NCBI GenBank assembly: GCA_965207755.1
Contig: OZ242297.1
Location: 1,922,001 to 1,986,000 of the forward strand
DNA length: 64,000 nucleotides
Direction: 5' to 3'
From: Aldehydirespirator sp028819505
GTDB taxonomy: Bacteria > Actinomycetota > Acidimicrobiia > Acidimicrobiales > Aldehydirespiratoraceae
The notes beneath the pieces were generated by a model that made no database searches, was not told where the DNA came from, and was given only the letters and a program-made list of their open reading frames with translations. The position numbers and the translations under genes are program-made. Shown one piece after another: positions 50,122 to 56,883 of this stretch; within the stretch, counting starts at the first letter, position 1, and every line of letters begins with the position of its first letter.

Positions 50122-50214
50122 TCAGATCCAGCCCAGAAGCACTTGGACGGCGAAGGCGACAAGGATGGCGAGACCGCACACCAGCGCGGCGAGTATCAGC
50201 CTGCGAGTGCTCAT
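50122..50214 (-). CDS. 30-residue single-span membrane peptide
   Basis: A short frame starting MSTRRLILAALVCGLAILVA and ending VLLGWI: a basic N-terminus then one hydrophobic helix. Its ATG lies one base after the stop of the LapA-like gene, so the two are probably co-translated. No family is known to me; position and composition support a real small membrane protein. Confidence 0.5.
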   Translation of the reverse strand: MSTRRLILAALVCGLAILVAFAVQVLLGWI

Positions 50215-50215
50215 G

Positions 50216-50521
50216 TCAGCGTCGGCGGCGACGGCGGCGACGGCGGCCTGCCACCCAGCCCACGATCTCGCTGAGCACGGCCCCCGCCACGGCAGCGACG
50301 ACGATGACCGCCCACAGCGGACCGTCCACCTCGACGAACCACCACTTCACGGGAACCTCGCTGCCGTTCTGGACGACGAAGACGATCAGAGCGGCGGCCA
50401 CGGCGAGGGCGAGGACCACGCCGGGACGGATCGACAGTCTCCGGCCCCGCGCCCCGGCGCGGGGACTCGTGTCGTGGCGCTGCTCGGACTGAGGGGCTGG
50501 AGGGGTCAGGTCATCTTCCAC
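50216..50521 (-). CDS. LapA/DUF1049-type small membrane protein
   Basis: 101 residues from the GTG at 50521 (GGAAGG 7 bases upstream). Two membrane segments (VVLALAVAAALIVFVVQNG and LWAVIVVAAVAGAVLSEIVG) with the conserved FVVQNGSEVPVKWWF between them and an Arg-only tail (RRRRRRRRR) match the LapA_dom/DUF1049 family, which has been linked to lipopolysaccharide assembly in Gram-negatives; its role in actinobacteria is unknown. It heads a tiny operon with the 30-residue peptide. Confidence 0.85.
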   Translation of the reverse strand: MEDDLTPPAPQSEQRHDTSPRAGARGRRLSIRPGVVLALAVAAALIVFVVQNGSEVPVKWWFVEVDGPLWAVIVVAAVAGAVLSEIVGWVAGRRRRRRRRR

Positions 50522-50681
50522 GCTGCGCCTTCCTGCTCGGGTCGGAGGGTTCGTTCCGGCTGCAAGCGATGCTAGACCAGTGGTCGGTCGACTATGCGGG
50601 CCGCAGGGTATGCGGGCAGCAGCGGCAGGCTCGACCGAGCTGCCCACGGCTCGATGACCATCCGGCAGATCGGGGTCAACC

Positions 50682-51695
50682 ATGCAGGTAGCAGTGACAG
50701 GCTCGACCGGACTCATCGGCCGCGCGCTGGTCAAGCGGCTCGAAGCGGACGGCCACGAAGCGCTGCCAGTGCTGAGGCCCGCCAACCCCGGCCCGCAGCA
50801 GCCGGGAGACGCCGCCGCTCAGGCCGAACAGCCGGGAGACGCCGCCGCTCAGGCCGAACAGCCGGGAGACGCCGCCGCTCAGGCCGAACAGCCGGGAGAC
50901 GCCGCCGCTCGGGTCATCGAATGGGATCCTGCGGCGGACCGGATCGACGGGCAGGCACTCGAGGGCCTCGACACCGTGGTGCATCTGGCCGGCGAGCCGA
51001 TCGCGGCGCGGCGCTGGTCGTCTGCCCAGAAGCGGCGCATCGCCGACAGCCGGACGCGGGGCACAGCCCTGCTGGCCGGCGCCCTGGCCCGCCTCGACAC
51101 GCCTCCGAGCGTGCTCGTGTCGGCGTCGGCCATCGGCTACTACGGCGACCGGGGCGACGAGCGCCTCGATGAATCGTCCAATGTCGGGAGCGACTTCCTG
51201 GCCCGGGTGTGCCACGACTGGGAGTCCGCCGCGGACCCGGCGCGCGAGGCAGGCATCCGGGTGGTGCATCCCCGCACCGGCGTCGTGCTGAGCCAGTCGG
51301 GCGGTGCGCTGGCCGAGATGCTCCCCTTCTTCAGGCTGGGCATCGGGGGCCGCGTCGGGAGCGGCCGCCAATGGATGAGCTGGATCACGCTGCACGACGA
51401 GGTCGAGGCCCTGCTGTGGCTGCTGTCAGCCGACGTGGATGGACCGGTGAACCTCACCGCGCCCGACCCGGTCACCAACCGTGAGCTGACCGCGGCCCTG
51501 GGGCGCGCCCTGCGCCGCCCGACGCTGCTGCCTGTGCCCAAGCCCGCCCTGTGGGCCCGCCTGGGGCGAGAGCTCACCGAGGCCCTGCTCTACAGCAGCG
51601 CCCGGGTGGCGCCCGCCCTGCTGGCGCGCCGCGGGTTCCGGTTCGCCCATCCCGACATCGCCACCGCCCTCGACGCGGTGCTAGCCCCGGCCTGA
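50682..51695 (+). CDS. TIGR01777 family epimerase/dehydrogenase-like protein (YfcH/SDR39U1)
   Basis: 337 residues. NAD(P)-binding GSTGLIGRALVKRL near the N-terminus, VVHLAGEPIAARRW, SASAIGYYGDRGDE, and RTGVVLSQSGGALAEMLPFF are diagnostic of this atypical SDR family, whose substrate is unknown. Between the first helix and the second strand lies an insertion of four GDAAAQAEQP units from a 30-bp minisatellite; the family normally has only a short loop there. It starts at an ATG with no strong ribosome site and stands alone. Confidence 0.93.
   Translation: MQVAVTGSTGLIGRALVKRLEADGHEALPVLRPANPGPQQPGDAAAQAEQPGDAAAQAEQPGDAAAQAEQPGDAAARVIEWDPAADRIDGQALEGLDTVVHLAGEPIAARRWSSAQKRRIADSRTRGTALLAGALARLDTPPSVLVSASAIGYYGDRGDERLDESSNVGSDFLARVCHDWESAADPAREAGIRVVHPRTGVVLSQSGGALAEMLPFFRLGIGGRVGSGRQWMSWITLHDEVEALLWLLSADVDGPVNLTAPDPVTNRELTAALGRALRRPTLLPVPKPALWARLGRELTEALLYSSARVAPALLARRGFRFAHPDIATALDAVLAPA
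50799..50918 (+). repeat. 30-bp x 4 minisatellite in the SDR gene
   Basis: Units at 50799, 50829, 50859 and 50889 (the last diverging at its end) begin CAGCCGGGAGACGCCGCCGC. The first three are essentially identical, implying recent expansion in a surface loop close to the cofactor site. Confidence 0.93.
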
Positions 51696-51770
51696 GTCGG
51701 CCCGACGGACGCCTCAGACTCTCACGGCGTTCCGACCCCAGCCATTGACCCGCCGGGTCGGGTCGCCGGC

Positions 51771-52211
51771 ATGACCCGCGACCTCCCTGGATTCGACCAG
51801 TGCATGGCCGACGCCCTCGATCAGCTGACCGCTGCGACCCCCGGCGGGGCCAGCGGCAAGCCTTTCGCTGACATCTGTGTGGTCGCGCACGTCGATGAGG
51901 CCACCGGCAAGCTCGTCGCGGAACTGCCCGACGATGTGAGGCTGCCCCAGCCGGTGCTCGAGGAACTGGCCTGCAACGCCAGGCTCACCGGCGTGATCCA
52001 TGACCGCAGAGGCAGACCGATATGGCGAGCCCACTCGGTGCGCCGCGCCACCAAAGCCCAGCGCCAGCTGCTGATCGCCCGAGACGGCGGCTGCTTCGCC
52101 TGCGGCGCCCGGCCCGACGTCTGCGACGCCCACCACGTGAGGCCGGTGTCTCAGGGCGGGGCCACCAGCCTGGACAACATGGTGCCCTGCTACGCCAGCG
52201 ACAACTCTTGA
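51771..52211 (+). pseudogene. Truncated DUF222/HNH endonuclease (13E12-type) remnant
   Basis: 146 residues. The C-terminal part has LLIARDGGCFACGARPD, DAHHVRPVSQGGATSLDNMV, the HNH core of the 13E12-repeat family abundant in actinobacteria. These proteins are usually 400 residues or more with a long DUF222 region; here only its last piece (LPQPVLEELACNARLTGVI) is left. The end is also damaged: after DNMV the expected LLCxxHH is absent and the frame stops. Probably inactive. Confidence 0.7.
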
Positions 52212-52231
52212 CACCCGGACACCACGCCGGG

Positions 52232-52759
52232 CTAGCGGCTGCGGCGGGGGCGCTGGTCGGTGGCTGCACCGGTGGCTAGCTGGTCGGCTATCTCGTTCCA
52301 CTCGTCGCCGGAGTGGCCCTTGACCCATTTGAAGGTGATCTCGCCGGGCCGGGACAGGTAGAGGTCGATCAGCGGCTCCCAGAGGTTGCGGTTGGCTACC
52401 GGCTTCTTGTTGGAGTTGCGCCAGTTCCGCCGCTTCCAGCCGTCGTACCAGCGGTCGCGGAAGCAGTTGACGACGTAGGTGGAGTCCGACACCACCTCCA
52501 CCGGGCCGTCCAACTCCCGCAGCGCCTCCAGCACGGCCTGGAGCTCCATGCGCTGGTTGGTGGTGTGCGGTTCGGCGCCGCAGGCCCAGGCGCCCCCGGG
52601 CACCGCCCAGGCCCAGCCTCCCGGCCCGGGGTTGCCCAGGCAGGCGCCGTCGGTGTACACGACCGTGGTCTCGTTGACGGTTCCGGCTGCAGGTTCGGCA
52701 GCAGAGTCGGAGGCGAGTCCGGGGAGGGGTTCGGCTTTCACGCCTTGATGGTCGCGCAT
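52232..52759 (-). CDS. rnhA: Ribonuclease HI
   Basis: 175 residues from the ATG at 52759. The four catalytic acids are in VVYTDGACLGNPGPGGW, RMELQAVLEAL, VVSDSTYVVNCF and DEWNEIADQLA, with the basic handle DGWKRRNWRNSNKKPV and the KGHSG loop. It removes RNA from RNA-DNA hybrids. About 25 residues precede the RNase fold. It is divergent from aceE, with under 50 bp between starts. Confidence 0.95.
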   Translation of the reverse strand: MRDHQGVKAEPLPGLASDSAAEPAAGTVNETTVVYTDGACLGNPGPGGWAWAVPGGAWACGAEPHTTNQRMELQAVLEALRELDGPVEVVSDSTYVVNCFRDRWYDGWKRRNWRNSNKKPVANRNLWEPLIDLYLSRPGEITFKWVKGHSGDEWNEIADQLATGAATDQRPRRSR

Positions 52760-52808
52760 CGGGGCTGCGAGGTCGCGAATGCGTCCTTTGCTGCCATCAT
52801 GGGGGGCG

Positions 52809-55541
52809 GTGGCCGACAACTTCCTGCGCCAACTTCCCGACATCGACCCGGCCGAGACCCAGGAGTGGATCGACTCGCTCGACGCTGTCATCGCGGCCGG
52901 CGGACGCGAGCGGGCCCGCTACATCGTGGCCAAGCTCCTCGAGCGCTCCAACGAGCAGCGGGTGGGCGTGCCGCCGACCACGTCAACGCCCTACATCAAC
53001 ACCATCCCCGCCTCCGAGCAGCCCTTCTTCCCCGGCAACGAGCAGGTAGAGCGCCGCATCCGCCGCTTCATCCGCTGGAACGCGGCGGCCATGGTCATCC
53101 GGGCCAACAAGACCGCCGACGGGATCGGCGGCCACCTGTCCACGTTCGCCTCGTCGGCCTCGCTGTACGAGGTGGGCTTCAACCACTTCTTCAAGGGCAA
53201 GGACGACGGCCTGGTCGGCGACCACATCTACTTCCAGGGCCACGCCGCTCCCGGCGTGTACGCCCGGGCCTACCTGGAGGGCCGCCTGAGCGAGCAGGAG
53301 CTCGACAACTTCCGGATGGAGGTCGGCGGCAACGGGCTGTCGGGCTACCCCCACCCCCGGCTCATGCCCGACTTCTGGGAGTACCCGACGGTGTCGATGG
53401 GCCTCGGGCCGATCAACTCCATCTACCACGCCCGCTTCAACCGGTACATGCACAACCGCCGCATCGACGACACCTCCGACAGCACGGTGTGGTGCTTCCT
53501 GGGCGACGGCGAGTGCGACGAGCCCGAGACCCTGGGAGCCATCGCGCTGGCCGGCCGCAACGACCTCGACAACTTGAAGTGGGTGGTCAACTGCAACCTC
53601 CAGCGCCTCGACGGCCCGGTGCGGGGCAACAGCAAGATCATCCAGGAGCTCGAGGGGGTGTTCCGGGGCGCGGGCTGGAACGTCATCAAGGTGATCTGGG
53701 GCACCAGGTGGGACGAACTGCTGATGCGCGACACCGACGGGGCCCTGCTCAACAAGATGGCGACCACCGTCGACGGCGAGTACCAGCGCTACGCGGTCGA
53801 GACGGGCGCCTACATCCGGGAGCACTTCTTCGGACCCGACCCCCGCCTGCGCAAGCTCGTCGCCCACCTCAGCGACGAGGACCTGCGGGTCCTGCCCCGG
53901 GGGGGCCACGACTACCAGAAGGTGTACGCCGCGTTCAAGGCCGCCACCGAGGTCAGGGGCCAGCCCACCGTCATCCTGGCCAAGACCATCAAGGGATGGA
54001 CCCTGGGCGAGGGCTTCGAGGGCCGCAACGCCACCCACCAGATCAAGAAGATGACCGCATCGCAGCTGATGGAACTGCGGACGCGGCTGCACATGGAGGA
54101 GGAGATCGACGAAGCAGACCTCGCCGACGGGATCCCGCCCTACTACCGGCCGCCCCCGGACTCGGAGGAGATCCGCTACATGATGGACCGCCGCCGCGCC
54201 CTCGACGGGGCAGTGCCGCGGCGGGTGGTGCGGGACCGCCGCCCCATCACCCTCCCCGCCGACGGGCCCTTCATCGACATGCGCAAGGGCTCGGGCGGGC
54301 GCGAGGTCTCCACCACGATGGCCTTCACGGCGTTGCTGCGCGACCTGATGCGGGACCAGCACTTCGGCCGGCGGGTCGTGCCCATCGTGCCCGACGAGGC
54401 CCGCACCTTCGGCATGGACTCGCTGTTCCGCGAGTTCCGCATCTACGCGCCCCACGGCCAACTCTACGAGCCGGTGGACCACGACCTGCTGCTGAGCTAC
54501 AGCGAGTCGACCGACGGCCAGATACTCGAGGAGGGCATCACCGAGTGCGGCTCGCTGGCCAGTTGGCTCGCCGCGGCCACCTCCTACGCCAACCTCGGCG
54601 TGCCCATGGTGCCCTTCTACGCCTTCTACTCGATGTTCGGCTTCCAGCGGGTGGGCGACTCGATCTGGGCCGCGGCCGACGCCCGGGCCCGGGGGTTCCT
54701 CATCGGCGCGACCGCGGGGCGCACGACGCTGCCGGGCGAGGGGCTCCAGCACCAGGACGGCCACAGCCACGTGCTGGCCTCGACGGTGCCGGCGTGCGAG
54801 TCCTACGACCCGGCGTTCGCCTACGAGTTGGGCGCCATCGTGGACGAGGGCCTGCACCGGATGTACCCGCCGGACGCCGCCGACGGCGCCGACGTCTTCT
54901 ACTACGTCACCGTCTACAACGAGAACTACGCGCAGCCGCCCCGTCCCGACCACGTGACCGACTCCGACATCACCGGCGGCCTGTACAAGTTCGACGACGG
55001 TCCGGGGGGCCGCAAGCGCTCGGCCACCATCCTGTTCTCGGGAGCGTCGGTGGGCGCCGCGCTGGAGGCTCAGGCGCTGCTGGCCGAGCATCACGACACT
55101 TCGGCCGAGCTGTGGAGCGCGACCTCCTACCAGCGGCTGCGGCGCGAGGCCCTCGACGTCGAGCGCCGCAACCGGCTGCAACCCAGCGGCGAGCCCGCCG
55201 TTCCTATGGTCACCCGGCGGCTGTCGGACTCCGACGGCCCGATCGTGGCCGTGACCGACTTCATGACCCTGGTCCCCGACCAGATCGCCCGCTTCGCTCC
55301 GAGGCCGCTGCACGTGCTGGGCACCGACGGGTTCGGCCGCTCCGACACTCGCGAGGCGCTGCGGCGCTTCTTCGAGGTGGACGGGGTCCACATCGTGCTG
55401 GCCGTGCTGTCGGCGTTGATGGGATCGGGGGAGGCGTCGGCGGAGGAGGTCGCGGCGGCGATCGACCGGTACGGCATCGACGTGGACCGAGACGACCCCG
55501 GCCACCCCGACACCGGCGCGCGGCTATCCTCCAACCGATGA
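52809..55541 (+). CDS. aceE: Pyruvate dehydrogenase E1 component, homodimeric
   Basis: 910 residues from the GTG at 52809; an ATG at 52779 would add ten. Starting with LPDIDPAETQEWIDSLDAV, it contains GGHLSTFASSASLYEVGFNH, the thiamine-diphosphate motif LGDGECDEPETLGA with NCNLQRLDGPV, the HDYQKVYAAF region and RTTLPGEGLQHQDGHSH in pieces. This single-chain E1 decarboxylates pyruvate and acetylates the lipoyl arm of E2. E2, E3 and the lipoate fusion are encoded 3-8 kb upstream on the other strand. Confidence 0.96.
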   Translation: MADNFLRQLPDIDPAETQEWIDSLDAVIAAGGRERARYIVAKLLERSNEQRVGVPPTTSTPYINTIPASEQPFFPGNEQVERRIRRFIRWNAAAMVIRANKTADGIGGHLSTFASSASLYEVGFNHFFKGKDDGLVGDHIYFQGHAAPGVYARAYLEGRLSEQELDNFRMEVGGNGLSGYPHPRLMPDFWEYPTVSMGLGPINSIYHARFNRYMHNRRIDDTSDSTVWCFLGDGECDEPETLGAIALAGRNDLDNLKWVVNCNLQRLDGPVRGNSKIIQELEGVFRGAGWNVIKVIWGTRWDELLMRDTDGALLNKMATTVDGEYQRYAVETGAYIREHFFGPDPRLRKLVAHLSDEDLRVLPRGGHDYQKVYAAFKAATEVRGQPTVILAKTIKGWTLGEGFEGRNATHQIKKMTASQLMELRTRLHMEEEIDEADLADGIPPYYRPPPDSEEIRYMMDRRRALDGAVPRRVVRDRRPITLPADGPFIDMRKGSGGREVSTTMAFTALLRDLMRDQHFGRRVVPIVPDEARTFGMDSLFREFRIYAPHGQLYEPVDHDLLLSYSESTDGQILEEGITECGSLASWLAAATSYANLGVPMVPFYAFYSMFGFQRVGDSIWAAADARARGFLIGATAGRTTLPGEGLQHQDGHSHVLASTVPACESYDPAFAYELGAIVDEGLHRMYPPDAADGADVFYYVTVYNENYAQPPRPDHVTDSDITGGLYKFDDGPGGRKRSATILFSGASVGAALEAQALLAEHHDTSAELWSATSYQRLRREALDVERRNRLQPSGEPAVPMVTRRLSDSDGPIVAVTDFMTLVPDQIARFAPRPLHVLGTDGFGRSDTREALRRFFEVDGVHIVLAVLSALMGSGEASAEEVAAAIDRYGIDVDRDDPGHPDTGARLSSNR

Positions 55542-55624
55542 CGGCCGGGACCTCGACGAGCTCGAGGTAGCTGAACGGTCCATGAGGCGCGCGGCTATCC
55601 TTCAACCGATGACGGCCGGGGCAG
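55517..55624 (+). repeat. Direct repeat of the aceE/glycosylase junction
   Basis: About 35 bp containing GCGCGGCTATCCTCCAACCG and ATGACGGCCGGG occur at 55517-55551 and again, with one or two changes, at 55588-55622 (71-bp period). In the first copy the ATGA overlaps the aceE stop; in the second it is the start of the next gene. The ancestral junction was a four-base overlap. Confidence 0.88.
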
Positions 55625-56232
55625 AGGCTGGGCACACGGCCAGGACCGAGGCCGGGACGGGCACTCTGGCGGTCACCGGGGACGAGGCCGCCGACCGTCT
55701 GCTCAACACCGACCCGCTGGCTCTGCTGCTGGGCATGCTGCTCGACCAGCAGATCCCCATGGAGTGGGCCTTCATGGGCCCCCATCGCCTGGTCGAGCGG
55801 CTGGGCGCAGAACTGGACGCGGCAGACATCTCGGAGCGGGACCCCGACGACTTCGCCGCCCTGGTCAGGACCAAACCGGCTCTGCACCGGTTTCCGGGCT
55901 CGATGGCCAAACGGATGCAGGACCTCTGCCGGCATGTCGCCGATCGCTACGGCGGCGACGCCGGGGCGGTCTGGAACGCTGCGGCGACCGGCGAGGACCT
56001 CTTCCGGCGCCTGCGGGATCTGCCCGGATACGGGGACGAGAAGGCCCGGATACTGACCGCCGTCCTCGCCAAGCGATTCGACGTCCGGCCCGACGGCTGG
56101 GAGGTCCAGGCCGGATCCTTCGCAGACAGCGAGCCGCGATCGGTGGCCGACATCGACAGCCCGGAGTCGCTGCAACGGGTGCGGGCATGGAAGAAGCAGC
56201 AGAAGGCTATCGGCAGGAGGAAGGACGAATGA
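55609..56232 (+). CDS. HhH-GPD-type base excision DNA repair protein
   Basis: About 207 residues from the ATG at 55609 (a start at 55582 is possible). The helical core LLLGMLLDQQIPMEWAFMGP and the helix-hairpin-helix LRDLPGYGDEKARILTAVLA match the HhH-GPD glycosylase superfamily, in the small actinobacterial branch. The usual catalytic Asp after the hairpin is not obvious (AKRFDVRPDGWEV offers candidates). It lacks an iron-sulfur cluster. Its stop overlaps the ATG of the first selenoprotein gene (ATGA). Confidence 0.8.
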   Translation: MTAGAEAGHTARTEAGTGTLAVTGDEAADRLLNTDPLALLLGMLLDQQIPMEWAFMGPHRLVERLGAELDAADISERDPDDFAALVRTKPALHRFPGSMAKRMQDLCRHVADRYGGDAGAVWNAAATGEDLFRRLRDLPGYGDEKARILTAVLAKRFDVRPDGWEVQAGSFADSEPRSVADIDSPESLQRVRAWKKQQKAIGRRKDE

Positions 56233-56780
56233 GGGTCAGACTCCTGGCCTGCGCGGTGATCGTCGCCTTGGCGGCCGCGGCCTGCGGGGCCGACGACGTG
56301 GCGACCAATCCGGAGCCGGCCTCGACGGGGGCCGATGTGGCGGCCTCCGATGCACCGGCCGGCGCGGCCGGCGACGTGCCCGACCTGGACATGATCAGCG
56401 CGTACACGGGCGAGACCGTCAATCTCCAGTCGCTGGTGAGCGGCGAGACGCCGCTGCTGCTCTGGTTCTGGGCGCCGCATTGACCGACCTGCCGGAGAGA
56501 GGCTCCGGCCCTTGAGCAGTTCGCTCAAGACAACGTGGGCAAGGTGAGGGTCGTGGGCATCGGCGCCCAGGACGACTTCGCCTACGCCGAGAGATTCGTC
56601 TCCCAGACAGGCACCACCTTCACCATGCTGTGGAGCGACTCCAATGAGTCCTGGCGCCACTTCGGTGTTGGGAGGAACTCCAGCGTGCGGCTGCTGGACA
56701 GCGGCGGCAACCTGGTCGAGGACAGCCCCGGCAGCTTCGACGCGGCGAGCCTCAGCGACCGGCTGGCCAGCCTGACCTGA
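56229..56780 (+). CDS. Thioredoxin-like lipoprotein with in-frame TGA: candidate selenoprotein 1
   Basis: 183 residues if TGA at 56481-56483 is read as selenocysteine. A lipoprotein signal (LLACAVIVALAAAAC, lipobox Cys19) places it outside the membrane. After an Ala-rich stretch the redoxin domain starts at VPDLDMISAYTGETVN and reaches LLLWFWAPH, then TGA (residue 85), then PTCRREAPALEQFAQDN and a complete C-terminal half to the TGA at 56778-56780. The U-P-T-C motif replaces the CxxC of TlpA-like proteins. The next gene repeats the same arrangement. A hairpin follows the TGA by 7 bases. Sec machinery genes are not in the window. Alternative: a nonsense-split gene, unlikely to have occurred twice at the same codon. 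Confidence 0.82.
56491..56509 (+). promoter_or_regulatory. Candidate bacterial SECIS hairpin 1
   Basis: GCCGGAG (56491-56497) pairs perfectly with CTCCGGC (56503-56509) around the loop AGAGG. The stem begins 8 bases, and the loop 15 bases, after the TGA. Bacterial SECIS loops lie close downstream of the UGA and have a G among their first two bases, as here; the spacing is at the short end of what is usual. Confidence 0.6.
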
Positions 56781-56883
56781 ACCATGACCAGAACCGCAGC
56801 CAGGAAACCGGCCTGAACCATGACCAGAACCGCAGCCAGGAAACCGGCATGAACCATGACCAGAACCGCAGCCAGGAAACCGG
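56776..56883 (+). repeat. 36-bp x 3 repeat between the two selenoprotein genes
   Basis: Units start at 56776, 56812 and 56848. Each contains the mini-ORF MTRTAARKPA followed by TGA. The third unit begins CATGAA instead of CCTGAA, which creates the ATG at 56849 in frame with the next gene. Confidence 0.92.

Noticed and set aside
51771..52250. Another in-frame TGA selenoprotein (HNH gene ending at 52211)
   Set aside because: After the TGA only a few codons remain before the next stop and no conserved protein continues; the gene is a truncated remnant.
52313..55570. A 1085-codon open frame over aceE
   Set aside because: Arg/Gly/His-rich shadow of aceE in another frame. Long spurious frames are expected in DNA this GC-rich.
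56229..56483. A short 84-residue lipoprotein ending at the TGA, followed by a separate gene from 56535
   Set aside because: The frame continues across the TGA into the second half of a thioredoxin fold, and the neighbouring gene has the same structure, so one selenoprotein is the simpler reading.
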